Shown: positions 1 through 8,468, numbered from the stretch's first letter. The stretch is DNA of 64,000 nt from JAFGJQ01 sp964495075 (GCA_964495075.1 CAZBUJ010000001.1:153981-217980); one strand, 5' to 3'. Numbers and translations are program-made. Notes: a model not told the origin generated them from the sequence alone.

Positions 1-2
1 TG

Positions 3-449
3 CTGGGCGAACCGGACGAAGCCTCGCAACTGCTGGCCGATCGTGAGGACGCAGTCGACTTCGCCGCCGATCTCGAACCAGAGCAAACGGAAACATGGCT
101 CCGGCAACTTTATGCGACCTGCCGGACCGGGGACGATCTCGATCGTCTGGAGACCCTGGCCCGCGAGTCCGATCGGCCGTGGCGGCTCTGGGGTGAAGCG
201 TATTTCCATATCGCCGCGCGGCGGTTGGCCGACGACGATCGCGCCGGCGCCGAAGCGGCGTTCGAACGGGCATACCGCGCGTTCGACAGCGAAACGCGAT
301 ACACATACCACGCGAAACTGATCCTCAAGAAGATCCAGGCCGACCCGACCTGGCCGGACTGGATCCCGAATGTCGCCCATACTCCAACGAACAATGTCGC
401 GCCAGATCGCGTGATTGGCATGCGCTCGGAAAGGACGGGGAAACGATGA
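3..449 (+). CDS. C-terminal part of a helical, TPR-like protein (5' partial)
   Basis: An open frame enters from the left edge and stops at 449, giving about 148 residues. The visible part is alpha-helical and rich in Ala, Glu, Asp and Arg. A stretch around 216-290 reads like a TPR helix pair (AEAAFERAYRAFDSE), and it is followed by a short basic tail. The stop codon overlaps the ATG of the next gene (ATGA, 446-449), which suggests translational coupling in one operon. The N-terminal part, and therefore any catalytic domain, lies outside the window. The TPR assignment rests on pattern only and the function is unknown. Confidence 0.55.
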   Translation: MGEPDEASQLLADREDAVDFAADLEPEQTETWLRQLYATCRTGDDLDRLETLARESDRPWRLWGEAYFHIAARRLADDDRAGAEAAFERAYRAFDSETRYTYHAKLILKKIQADPTWPDWIPNVAHTPTNNVAPDRVIGMRSERTGKR

Positions 450-2911
450 ACGGAATCCCTGGGATGGATCATGGACGTGCGCGTCTTGCCGTCAGTCTCG
501 CCGTGGCGCTCGCGCTGCCGCTGAGCTGGACATCGGGCGTTCGCGGAGACCCGCCGCTCGACCCCCTGCCCGCCCCCGACTACTCGTTTGACCTCGAGTC
601 GCCGACGGTCCTCGAAGGTTACGTCGCGGCGAATGACGTCCTCGGCCTGGACTTCCCTTACCCGATGTCGGTCCTGACCAGCGCGTCCATCGGGCTGGAT
701 CTGCCAAGCGACGACCTGGACGCACTGTCCGCGGGTAATGCGGGCGCCCACCTGGCTACCGGCTTCGCGCTGCTCTTCTCGGTGGATCGCCTCACCGTCG
801 GCGTCGCGCCGCCAGACCCCGCGCTGGTCGAGCTGGAGGTGCCCTACAACGCGCTGGATCAGGCGTGGCGAGGTCAAGCGGCGGGCGACCTGTTCATCTC
901 CACGCGGCAGTTCACCGACGAAGGGATCCAGGACTGGACGATCAGCGATAACAACGTGCTCGTGCGCAACAACTACGACGAGGGCGGCATCGACTATGCC
1001 GCCCAGCCATCCTCCCACGCCTACGACATCTACGAGTACGCTCTCCAGGACCGGGTCGACGCCTCGGCTCAACTCGAACGGCTGGAGCCGGGCCACGTGA
1101 TCGCCGAACTCTATTTCTCCGCCACCGGCGACTCGCCCTCACTCACCGAGCTGGCCCCAGTCCTCGGGGCGAGCGGGGCGCATATCTTCGTGGCCATGGA
1201 ACCGTCGTTCGCAAGAGGGGCCTGCTGTTACGCCGACGAGACCTGCGAGTTCGTACGCGGCATCGAATGCGAGGGCGGGACGTGGCTGGGCCCGCGCGTG
1301 CCGTGCGAGCAGTGTCCGGCCCCGGCTACGCTCGGCGCGTGCTGCCACTTCGACGGTGCCTGCGTGCTGACCCCCGAACTGGAATGTGTAGGCGGTTCGT
1401 GGCTGGGCCCGGAAACGGACTGCTCCGCCTGCGAGCCACCCGGCGCCTGCTGCTTTGATGGAGGTGACTGCGAGATCCTCACCGCGTTCGAATGCATGCA
1501 CGGCGGGACGCAAGGCCGTTGGCTCGGCCCGGACGCGACGTGCGACATGTGCGAGGACCCCATGCTCCAAACCGGTGCCTGCTGCTTCGACGAGGGCGGG
1601 TGCGAGATCACCACGATGGTCGATTGCCTTCGTTCGCCCGCCATGGGGGAAGGCGTGTGGCTCGGCCCGGATACCACCTGCAGCATGTGTGAGGGACCGG
1701 CCCCGGAGACGGGAGCCTGCTGCTACGACGATGGAACCTGTGATGTCACCCCACTCGTTGATTGCCTCCGCTCGCCCGGCATGTTGGGCGGCGACTGGCT
1801 CGGTGCGGATACCCAGTGCGACGATTGCCCGCCGCTGCCCGAGGGCCCCTGCTGCTACCCTGACGAAACGTGCGAAGTGACCATCCTGTACGACTGTATG
1901 TGGGGCGCCGTGCACGGTGACTGGCTCGGCCCGGACGCGAGCTGCGACATGTGCATTTTCTCCGAGGAGGGTGCCTGCTGCGATCCCGGCGGCGGTTGCG
2001 CGATGCTCGACCTGGAAACCTGTTTCTACGGCGAAGGCCGATGGCTCGGCCCGGGCGTGCCCTGCGGACTCTGTCCGCCGTCCGAACCGTGGGCCTGCTG
2101 CCTGCCCGACGACATATGCTTGATGCTCCCGCCCGCGGAGTGCGCGGAACTGGGCGGTTCGTATCAGCTCGACGAGGCCTGCGCGGGCGACGCGGACGGG
2201 AGTGGTGGCGATGATTTTTGCGAGCAACTGCCGCCCCGCCGGTACCTGGTTGGCGTGTACGCGTCGTGTTTCGAGTTGGGGTTGCTTGACGACGACGACA
2301 TTGACGGTCTGATTGTCTTTGACTTCAACGCGAACGGCCGATTCGACGGCGATGACCGCGTGCTGTTCTCGCTCGCGCCGGGGTCGGCGTCGCTGCGACT
2401 CGGGTTGATTGCGGGGGCCAGCGAATCCGGCGGGGCGGCGGACGTCTTTATGGTCGCCCCCGGCGAGCGGCCGACGGTGATCGCCAGTGCGGCCCGACTC
2501 GGCCTGGGGGCCGAGCACGACAATATCGACGCCCTCGACTTTGTGATTGGTATCGGGTTGACGTCTTCCCGAAGCCCGACAGATCCGCTGGACCGGTACG
2601 GGATTCGATCGAGCTGCGGCGATGTGAACTGCGACGGGCAGATCGACGTCGGTGACGTCCACCCGTTCGCCCTGGCCCTGCTGGATCCGTCGGTGTATTC
2701 GAAGCACTACCCCCAGTGCGATCGGCTCACCGCGGACTGTAATTTCGACGGCGCGGTCGATACGGGCGACATCAAGCCGTTCCTCGCCCTGCTGGCGCGA
2801 CATCGAGGCTCGGCGGTGGAACCGGAACGAAGTGATTCGCCACCGTCGGTCGGTCGGCAACCTGCCGATACCCGCCCTGGCGCGAGTCGACGCCCGCCCG
2901 CCGCCCCCTAG
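446..2911 (+). CDS. Secreted cysteine-repeat protein with C-terminal dockerin-like domain
   Basis: This 821-residue protein has an N-terminal signal peptide (hydrophobic core about residues 14-28, likely cut near 34). Residues about 35-255 form a Thr/Asp-rich domain without a recognised family. Eight cysteine-rich repeats follow (about nt 1213-2180). Each opens with an ACC-x4/5-C-type motif (ACCYADETC, ACCFDGGDC, ACCLPDDIC and similar), and most end with WLGP-x3-C-x2-C. A beta-rich segment comes next, and the C-terminus carries two EF-hand-like calcium loops (GDVNCDGQIDVGD and ADCNFDGAVDTGD), as in type I dockerin-like tails of Phycisphaerae secreted proteins. It is probably extracellular or surface-attached. 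No catalytic motif was seen. Its stop overlaps the stop of the convergent gene in a CTAG. Confidence 0.8.
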   Translation: MNGIPGMDHGRARLAVSLAVALALPLSWTSGVRGDPPLDPLPAPDYSFDLESPTVLEGYVAANDVLGLDFPYPMSVLTSASIGLDLPSDDLDALSAGNAGAHLATGFALLFSVDRLTVGVAPPDPALVELEVPYNALDQAWRGQAAGDLFISTRQFTDEGIQDWTISDNNVLVRNNYDEGGIDYAAQPSSHAYDIYEYALQDRVDASAQLERLEPGHVIAELYFSATGDSPSLTELAPVLGASGAHIFVAMEPSFARGACCYADETCEFVRGIECEGGTWLGPRVPCEQCPAPATLGACCHFDGACVLTPELECVGGSWLGPETDCSACEPPGACCFDGGDCEILTAFECMHGGTQGRWLGPDATCDMCEDPMLQTGACCFDEGGCEITTMVDCLRSPAMGEGVWLGPDTTCSMCEGPAPETGACCYDDGTCDVTPLVDCLRSPGMLGGDWLGADTQCDDCPPLPEGPCCYPDETCEVTILYDCMWGAVHGDWLGPDASCDMCIFSEEGACCDPGGGCAMLDLETCFYGEGRWLGPGVPCGLCPPSEPWACCLPDDICLMLPPAECAELGGSYQLDEACAGDADGSGGDDFCEQLPPRRYLVGVYASCFELGLLDDDDIDGLIVFDFNANGRFDGDDRVLFSLAPGSASLRLGLIAGASESGGAADVFMVAPGERPTVIASAARLGLGAEHDNIDALDFVIGIGLTSSRSPTDPLDRYGIRSSCGDVNCDGQIDVGDVHPFALALLDPSVYSKHYPQCDRLTADCNFDGAVDTGDIKPFLALLARHRGSAVEPERSDSPPSVGRQPADTRPGASRRPPAAP

Positions 2912-3219
2912 AGGACGGTCCGGCGGACATCACGACCACGGTGTACGGGATCCAGCAGCCCTTGGCGGGCGGCAATCTCCAGTAGTGGCACGCATTCTTG
3001 GACGCTTCCGCGGGCGATTCCGAAAAAGTTCTTGCGGTCGGCCTTGGTGAAGCGGCCGTTGCCCTCGGCGATGTTGGCCGCAATCGAGAGGGCCGCGCGG
3101 TTTAACTGATTAGCCATAAAAAAATAGCCGCGCGGAAAGCCTCGCGTCAAGGAGCACGCGGCGTCGGCAAAGTCGAGGGCCTTTTGATAGACCTTGAGCT
3201 TCTCGAAGGCGAAAGGCAT
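2908..3219 (-). CDS. Four-helix-bundle protein, S23/IVP family
   Basis: This 103-residue protein matches the S23 (23S rRNA intervening-sequence) four-helix-bundle family. The start FEKLKVYQKALDFADA, the central NQLNRAALSIAANIAEG and the later FFGIARGSVQE are its hallmarks. Members are usually around 115-130 residues, so the last helix seems cut short: after LLEIAARQGLLDPV the sequence turns basic and ends. The stop codon overlaps the stop of the convergent cysteine-repeat gene. The upstream side lies in a 208-bp tandem duplication that includes its first codons. Family members are small structural or nucleic-acid-binding accessory proteins, and the role here is unknown. Confidence 0.8.
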   Translation of the reverse strand: MPFAFEKLKVYQKALDFADAACSLTRGFPRGYFFMANQLNRAALSIAANIAEGNGRFTKADRKNFFGIARGSVQECVPLLEIAARQGLLDPVHRGRDVRRTVL

Positions 3220-3381
3220 CGTGTTTCCCCGTAGGAACAGGTAACTTGGTCGTGCTCCCGTTTAGAAAGTAGAGAGTAGAGAGGAGACCGCAGGAGAGGC
3301 CGCGGTTCCGGCGAGCCCCGCGCCGCGCGGTGGGGCCGGGATTCCATCTCTCCTCTCTCCTTTCTACTCTCTCCTGCTCTA

Positions 3382-3416
3382 GTGAAACAGCCACGGCTTG
3401 GCCGTGGCTGTTTCAC
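3382..3416. repeat. Perfect 16-bp hairpin (first copy)
   Basis: GTGAAACAGCCACGGC pairs perfectly with 3401-3416 around a 3-base TTG loop. It closes the first copy of the 208-bp repeat. No T-run follows on either strand, so it is not a canonical terminator. Confidence 0.85.
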
Positions 3417-3588
3417 TTGAAAGCCATCGTGTTTGCCGTAGGAACAGATAACTTGGTCGTGCTCCCGTTTAGAAAGTAGAGAGTAGAGAGGAGACCGCAG
3501 GAGAGGCCGCGGTTCCGGCGAGCCCCGCGCCGCGCGGTGGGGCCGGGATTCCATCTCTCCTCTCTCCTTTCTACTCTCTCCTGCTCTA

Positions 3589-3623
3589 GTGAAACAGCCA
3601 CGGCTTGGCCGTGGCTGTTTCAC
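3589..3623. repeat. Perfect 16-bp hairpin (second copy) abutting tRNA-Pro
   Basis: Identical to the hairpin at 3382-3416. Its last base is directly adjacent to the discriminator base of tRNA-Pro at 3624, so the nascent tRNA 3' trailer would begin with this hairpin. It may act in 3'-end formation or as the edge of an inserted element. Confidence 0.8.
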
Positions 3624-3698
3624 TCGGGGCGACTGGATTCGAACCAGCGACCTCAGCGTCCCGAACGCTGCGCTCTAGCCAGGCTGAGCTACGCCCCG
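3624..3698 (-). tRNA. tRNA-Pro (anticodon CGG)
   Basis: On the minus strand the acceptor stem CGGGGCG pairs with CGCCCCG, with discriminator A at 3624. The anticodon stem CAGCG/CGCTG holds the loop TTCGGGA, giving anticodon CGG, which reads the Pro codon CCG. The T arm carries GGTTCGAATCC. CCA is not encoded and must be added. A perfect hairpin begins immediately 3' of the gene. Confidence 0.93.
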
Positions 3699-3837
3699 GA
3701 GACTGGACCGATATCGAGATCGGCACTTCGCCAGTCCTGTAATGCTAGACGGTCGCACCGGCTGTGTCAATGCGACCACGGAAGACCGGGGAACCGTGCA
3801 CCGCCGACCAGTGCTTCGCGGGCGAGTGCACGCGGGC

Positions 3838-3893
3838 CAGTTCATGCCGACCGGTTCACGCCAGCGTGTTCACGCCGGCCGGTTCACACCGGC
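3838..3893. repeat. Four imperfect tandem 14-bp repeats
   Basis: Four consecutive 14-mers of the form (c/g)(a/g/t)gTTCAcgCCggc occupy 3838-3851, 3852-3865, 3866-3879 and 3880-3893. They lie between the rpoN stop and tRNA-Pro. The rest of 3699-3983 shows nothing recognisable. Confidence 0.7.
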
Positions 3894-3983
3894 CGATAAT
3901 CCGAACCACACCCGTGGAACGAGTCAAGATGTGTTGCGGTTCACATGAGCGGGGGGACGATTCCGGACCCGTGGCGAACGAAT

Positions 3984-5447
3984 CTAGAACTTCCGGCGCT
4001 GACGGGCGGGGGGAATATCGAGTTGCTGGCGGTACTTGGCCACCGTGCGGCGGGAGATCTCGATCCCCTCCTTCTTCAGCACCGCGGCGATCTGGTCGTC
4101 GTTCAACGGTTTCGACGGGTCCTCTTTCTCGATGATGTCCGAGACGCGGACTTTGACGCTGTCCCAGCTCGTCGTCGTTCCGTCCTCCGTCTCCGTGCCG
4201 CCGGTGAAGAAATACCGCATCGGGTAGATCCCACGCGGCGTCTGCACGTACTTCTCCGCCACCGTCCGGCTGATCGTCGACGGATCACAACCGAGCCGCT
4301 CCGCCAACTCGCTCATCCGCAAGACCTTCAGCCCCTGTGGACCGACCTCGAAGAAGTCCCGTTGACGCGAGACAATCGCCTCCGCCACCGCCAGCAGCCG
4401 ACCCCGCCGGTACCGGATCGCGTCGATCAGCGCGTTGGCCGACTCCACATGCTTGCGGACGAAGTCCCGCACGTCCTTCCCGTTCTTCTTGGCCTTGAGC
4501 ATCTCGATGTACTTCCGCGAGACGCGGAGACGCGGACTGTTCCCGTCCGACAGCCGTACGTCGAGTTCCCCCGTCTGGTCCGAGTAGTCGATGACGACGT
4601 CCGGGTTGATCCGCGGCACCTGCCGATCGACCACCAGGTAGCCGGGGTGCAACACGAGCGACGACGTGATCGCCTTGACGGCCTCCTGAATCTCGCCGAT
4701 CGAGTAGCCGGTCGCCTTGGCGATGGCCGGGTACCGGTTCTTCTCAATGTCCGCCAGGTGGTTCTCGATCAGGGTCCGCTCGATCCGGTTGTCGCCGGGC
4801 TGCGCGTCGAGCTGGAGCAGCAGGCACTCCTGGTAGTCCCGGGCGGCAATGCCCACCGGGTCCAGTTGCTGCACCCGCTTGAGCGCGTCTTCCAGTATTG
4901 CCAATGGGATCGGCGGGCGCGTGGAATCCGCGATCGCCTCCAGCCGGACCTTCAGGTACCCGTCCTCTTCGAGATGGTAGATGATCGCCTCGCCGGCCCG
5001 GGCCACCTCGTCGTCCAACTCCAGCACCCGCCATTGCGAGAGAAGATACTCGTCGAGACCGCCGGGGCGACTGGCCGTGTTGGCCATCGCCTCCATCTTC
5101 GGATCGCGATCATCCGCCGGGGCCGCCCGCCGCGGGACGTACGGCCCGTCCACCACGTCCAGATCGTACTCCCGGGAGAACGAGTCGAGGCGGTTGAAGC
5201 TGTCGACGTCCGCGCCGTCCCGGTCACGATCGTCCGTGTCGCGTTGCTTGTCTTGCGGCTGCCCTTCCGCCTCCACGCTCTCCAGCGCGATGTTGCGCTC
5301 CAGCTCCTCGGCCACGCGGTTTTCCAGCGCCATCATGTTGAGCTGCAGGATGTCCATGGACTGTATCAACTGCGGAGTGAGCCGTTGCTCCATCCGCATG
5401 TACTGGCCCATGACTTGTGACAGCGACTGCGACATCCGTTGCTCCAA
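3984..5447 (-). CDS. rpoN: RNA polymerase sigma-54 factor RpoN
   Basis: This 487-residue protein is the sigma factor for activator-dependent promoters of the -24/-12 type. The N-terminal region I is Gln/Leu-rich (QRLTPQLIQSMDILQLN, about residues 20-40) and contacts activator AAA+ proteins. An acidic, Asp-rich linker follows (about 60-85), then the core-binding domain. The C-terminal RpoN box reads RRTVAKYR at residues 466-473, immediately preceded by a helix-turn-helix (NDDQIAAVLKKEGIEIS). Length is normal for the family. It is last in the minus-strand run dnaX-ybaB-recR-rpoN, 134 bp after recR, and may have its own promoter. No enhancer-binding activator is encoded in the window. Confidence 0.96.
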   Translation of the reverse strand: MEQRMSQSLSQVMGQYMRMEQRLTPQLIQSMDILQLNMMALENRVAEELERNIALESVEAEGQPQDKQRDTDDRDRDGADVDSFNRLDSFSREYDLDVVDGPYVPRRAAPADDRDPKMEAMANTASRPGGLDEYLLSQWRVLELDDEVARAGEAIIYHLEEDGYLKVRLEAIADSTRPPIPLAILEDALKRVQQLDPVGIAARDYQECLLLQLDAQPGDNRIERTLIENHLADIEKNRYPAIAKATGYSIGEIQEAVKAITSSLVLHPGYLVVDRQVPRINPDVVIDYSDQTGELDVRLSDGNSPRLRVSRKYIEMLKAKKNGKDVRDFVRKHVESANALIDAIRYRRGRLLAVAEAIVSRQRDFFEVGPQGLKVLRMSELAERLGCDPSTISRTVAEKYVQTPRGIYPMRYFFTGGTETEDGTTTSWDSVKVRVSDIIEKEDPSKPLNDDQIAAVLKKEGIEISRRTVAKYRQQLDIPPARQRRKF

Positions 5448-5581
5448 CCGGCGCGGCCATGATCAGCCCTCGCCGTGCGTCGGGTGCGTGGCACACATAC
5501 CGGACCCGTCTCCCCGCCATCTTTCTATTATACCACAGCCCGAGGCGTCCGAAACGACCGTGTCAGCCTCGGTCCGGACGA

Positions 5582-6208
5582 TCACGCTCCGCCACGGTCG
5601 TTCGTCGTGGCCGGTCCCCGGCCCCGTATCGCCGATTCCAGCATGGCCACCGACGCGTATTCAAGTTGTGACCCGACAGGCAGCCCGCGCGCAGGGCGCG
5701 TCAGCTTGACAGGTGTGTCAGCAAGGAGACTCTCAATATGAAGGGCTGTACCGTCCCCTTCCAGCGTGGGGTTCGTTGCCAGCACGACCTCACGAACGCC
5801 GGTGGACTTGACGCGCCGCACCAGGGCATCGATCGTCAGGTCGCCCGGACCGATGCCCTCCAGCGGAGCGATGTGACCCATTAGAACGTGGTACACGCCC
5901 CGAATCAACCCGGTCGCCTCGAGGGAGGCAAGGTCTTTCGGCTGCTCAACGACCCACACTTCGCCTTGATCACGCTGGGTATCCTGACAGATCGGGCAAG
6001 GGTCGGATTCCGTTAGGTTAAAGCACGTACCACAGTGAATCACGTTGTCCTTCACCGCGAGAATCGCGGCCGCCAGCGAAGCCGCCGATTCGCGTGATTC
6101 ACGCAAGACATGGAACGCCAACCGTTCGGCGCTGCGAGGTCCGATACCCGGCAGCTTGCAGAACTCTGCCTTCAACCGTTCCAACGATTCGATCTTTGCG
6201 GAACTCAT
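5582..6208 (-). CDS. recR: Recombination mediator protein RecR
   Basis: This 208-residue RecR acts with RecO to load RecA on SSB-coated gapped DNA. The N-terminal helix-hairpin-helix (LPGIGPRSAERLAFH) is followed by a four-cysteine zinc finger (CGTC...CPIC) and a Toprim domain starting at VWVVEQPKD. The length is typical. It lies 57 bp downstream of ybaB, the order seen in many bacteria. Its partner recO is about 7 kb away in this window at 13556-14296. Confidence 0.96.
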   Translation of the reverse strand: MSSAKIESLERLKAEFCKLPGIGPRSAERLAFHVLRESRESAASLAAAILAVKDNVIHCGTCFNLTESDPCPICQDTQRDQGEVWVVEQPKDLASLEATGLIRGVYHVLMGHIAPLEGIGPGDLTIDALVRRVKSTGVREVVLATNPTLEGDGTALHIESLLADTPVKLTRPARGLPVGSQLEYASVAMLESAIRGRGPATTNDRGGA

Positions 6209-6265
6209 GGTTCGCTCGTCGGACGGCGCCGCGCGGCCTCGCTCGGTTCCGACCCTCCAATCGCG

Positions 6266-6613
6266 TTATTGTCCACCCAGCATGCCGCTCAGCCCCGGGA
6301 TGTTCAGGCCCCCCGTCAACTTCGACATTTCCCCCTGCACGGCTTCCTGCGATTTCCGCACGGCCGCGCAGACCGCCGCCTTCACCAGGTCCTCCAGCAG
6401 TTCGACGTCGGCGGTGGCCGACGGCGAAATCCGCACCTGGACCACCGTGCCCTTTCCGTCCACCGTGACGGTCACCGCGTCGGCCCCCGCGTCAGCCGTG
6501 AAGCGTTTGGCCTCGAGTTCGGCCTGGATCTCGCCCATCCGGGACTGGAGCTCTTTCACGTGCTTGAGCATCCCCATCATGTCGCCAAGACCACCTAACA
6601 TCGCTGTCTCCAA
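6266..6613 (-). CDS. ybaB: YbaB/EbfC family nucleoid-associated protein
   Basis: This 115-residue protein has the YbaB layout: N-terminal helix with MMGMLKHVKELQSRMGEIQAEL, central beta strands with VTVTVDGKGTVVQVRISP, then a C-terminal amphipathic helix (LEDLVKAAVCAAVRKSQE). The family forms dimers that bind DNA. It is placed between dnaX and recR, as is common, 93 bp after dnaX and 57 bp before recR, which supports co-transcription. Confidence 0.93.
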   Translation of the reverse strand: METAMLGGLGDMMGMLKHVKELQSRMGEIQAELEAKRFTADAGADAVTVTVDGKGTVVQVRISPSATADVELLEDLVKAAVCAAVRKSQEAVQGEMSKLTGGLNIPGLSGMLGGQ

Positions 6614-6706
6614 TGCGTGATCAGTGTGCTTCGCGGCGAAGTCCCAATATCGGACAGGTCCGACGATCGGCCGGGTCGGCCGCCGTTCGATGAATCCGCC
6701 GCCGCG

Positions 6707-8167
6707 TCATCCGTCGCCGTCCTGCCTGTCGGCGTCACCGGGATCGTCGGGTGCGGCCGCCGCGTCGCGCGACTCGGCCACCCGCACGCCGACCAGCGTG
6801 CCGTCCGTTAACTCGAGGACCCGGCGCACCAGCGGGTGCGACAGCACTTTTTCTTTATCGGCACTCGCGGCCCTTTGTGTTGTGGCCACCTTGGGCGTCG
6901 GGGTCGGTTTCGGCGATGCGTGAGCGTCCGGCGGGGCTGGTGCGGGTCCTGGGGGCGCCGCGGATGCGGGGGCACCCGGTCTACCCGGCGCCGGGGCTAC
7001 TTTTTTTTTTGCCGGCGCCGGCGGTGCGGCGCTGCCGTCCAACCGGGCCAGCAGGTCGCCGATGTCCGAGAATCGCTGGGCCGCGGACAAGCGCACGGCC
7101 GCCGCGTCGAGCAGCGCCCGTCCGGACCGGCTCCCTTTCACCGCCCGGCGCAACTCCTCGCACAGCGTGATCATGTAGACGTAGGTCGCCGCGTCGAAGC
7201 GTTGCGCCTGCTCGGCCAGCCGCGTGCGGACCTGTGCGGATAGGTCCACCAGGCCCGTCTCCGCGCCGCAGACGGCCAGCAACATGAGCGTCCGCAAGTG
7301 CTCGATCATCACTTCACACAACCGCTCGACCGTGTGGCCGGTGCTCAGACAGCGGTCAACGCAGGCGAGCGCGGCGGACGCGTCCTGGTCCGCGATCCGC
7401 TCGATCAGGTCGCCGACCAGCTCGTCGTGTGGCACGGGCAGTACCTCGTCCATGATCGCGGCCGTCAACGAGGTCCCGCCGAACGCCATCAACTGATCCA
7501 GCAGCGACAGCGCATCACGCATGGAACCGTTCGCGAGCCGCGCCACCCGCCGCACGACGCCGGGCTCCGCCTCGATCTGCTCCGCGGCGAGGATCGAGTG
7601 CAACTGGCTGGCGATCGTGTCGGTGTCGATGCTGCGAAAATCGAAGCGCTGGCAGCGGCTCTGGATCGTGGCCGGCACGCGGTGCGCTTCCGTGGTGGCC
7701 AGCACGAACTTGACGTGATCCGGCGGTTCCTCGAGCGTTTTCAACAACGCGTTGAACGCCCCCGTGCTCAGCATGTGCACTTCATCGATGATGTAGATCT
7801 TGTAGCGGGAGCGGGCGGGTCGGAACACCGCATTGCTGCGGAGGTCACGGATGTTGTCGACCCCTGTGTTGCTGGCGGCGTCGATTTCGACGACGTCGAT
7901 ATCCTCGCCTTCCGCGATGAGCCGGCACGCCTCGCACGTGCAGCACGGGTCGGGCGTCGGACCGTCGGACGACAGGCAGTTCAACGACTTCGCCAGGATG
8001 CGGGCCATCGACGTCTTCCCGACGCCGCGGGTGCCCGTGAACAGGTAGCCGTGGTGGATGCGGGCCGACGCCACGGCGTTCTTGAGCGTGGTGGCCACCG
8101 CGTCCTGTCCGACGATCTCGTCGAAGTTGCGGCTGCGATACTTCCTGGCCAGAACCGTATAAGCCAT
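6707..8167 (-). CDS. dnaX: DNA polymerase III subunit gamma/tau
   Basis: The clamp-loader ATPase subunit, 486 residues from the start used here. Walker A is GTRGVGKTS (about residues 45-53). The zinc module uses C64, C75/C76, C78 and C81. Walker B/DEAD-like DEVHML and sensor motif LATTEAHRVP follow. The C-terminal part is a Pro/Ala-rich linker (PAPAKKKVAPAPG and on) with a short tail, so a long tau domain is not obvious. The ATG at 8167 is chosen because MAYTVLARKYR is the family N-terminus and a GAGGTG sequence lies upstream. The frame stays open further upstream only because it runs through the SRP RNA gene. An A/T slippery run near 7000 might allow programmed frameshifting, which cannot be decided here. 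Confidence 0.95.
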   Translation of the reverse strand: MAYTVLARKYRSRNFDEIVGQDAVATTLKNAVASARIHHGYLFTGTRGVGKTSMARILAKSLNCLSSDGPTPDPCCTCEACRLIAEGEDIDVVEIDAASNTGVDNIRDLRSNAVFRPARSRYKIYIIDEVHMLSTGAFNALLKTLEEPPDHVKFVLATTEAHRVPATIQSRCQRFDFRSIDTDTIASQLHSILAAEQIEAEPGVVRRVARLANGSMRDALSLLDQLMAFGGTSLTAAIMDEVLPVPHDELVGDLIERIADQDASAALACVDRCLSTGHTVERLCEVMIEHLRTLMLLAVCGAETGLVDLSAQVRTRLAEQAQRFDAATYVYMITLCEELRRAVKGSRSGRALLDAAAVRLSAAQRFSDIGDLLARLDGSAAPPAPAKKKVAPAPGRPGAPASAAPPGPAPAPPDAHASPKPTPTPKVATTQRAASADKEKVLSHPLVRRVLELTDGTLVGVRVAESRDAAAAPDDPGDADRQDGDG

Positions 8168-8293
8168 CCGTCCTGTCACCTCACCGGGGTCCAATTGGCA
8201 AGGGGAACCGCCACCGGCGGGGGCCCGCCGTCTCAGGCCTCCACCTCGACGGGGGCGACGCACACGAGCCGGGGTACCCAGCCGCGACGGCAT

Positions 8294-8415
8294 GGCGTGC
8301 ATTGACGGCCAGGTTGATCCACGGCACCTGAACGACGTAGTTGGGCTGCTCTGTCTCCAGCCTGACCCTTTGTCTGCGGCGTCCACTGCATGGGACCCGG
8401 CCGTCAATGCACGCC
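8294..8415 (-). ncRNA. ffs: Signal recognition particle RNA (small bacterial type)
   Basis: On the minus strand the ends form a perfect 17-bp stem (GGCGTGCATTGACGGCC with its complement at 8294-8310). The apical part has the SRP helix 8 signature: GGTCAGG, then CTG-GAGA-CAG (a GNRA tetraloop at 8354-8357), then AGCAGCCCAA. The roughly 122-nt size fits a 4.5S-like RNA that binds Ffh for co-translational membrane targeting. It lies 126 bp upstream of dnaX on the same strand, a position seen in other bacteria. The exact mature ends are inferred from the closing stem. Confidence 0.92.
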
Positions 8416-8462
8416 ACGCGCGTGCCGGCCACCCACCCGATCAGCGCTCCGGGTGCGTGAGC

Positions 8463-8468
8463 ATTGTA
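8463..8468 (-). promoter_or_regulatory. Probable -10 element upstream of SRP RNA
   Basis: TACAAT on the minus strand (within GATACAATG) lies about 48 bases before the SRP RNA stem. No good -35 hexamer is visible at the usual spacing, so the call rests on the -10 match and position only. A 5' leader would have to be trimmed from the RNA. Confidence 0.4.

Larger units (their letters stand above)
3217..3623. repeat. Tandem ~208-bp direct repeat, two copies, with nested inverted repeats
   Basis: Copy 1 starts at 3217 and copy 2 at 3425 and they are almost identical, differing by a few substitutions and one single-base indel near the left end. Each copy carries purine-rich AGAGTAGAGAG-type arms (around 3264-3288 in copy 1) facing the complementary TCTCTCC/TACTCTC arms (around 3347-3375), with a GC-rich centre. 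Each then ends with a perfect 16-bp hairpin. Copy 2 begins with a duplicated start codon of the four-helix-bundle gene (ATGGCTTTC on the minus strand), so the repeat duplicates that gene's leader. Confidence 0.9.

Noticed and set aside
2980..3000. Possible sigma-54 site (TGGCACGCATTCTTGG)
   Set aside because: Inside the end of the four-helix-bundle coding region and without a gene in the right place.
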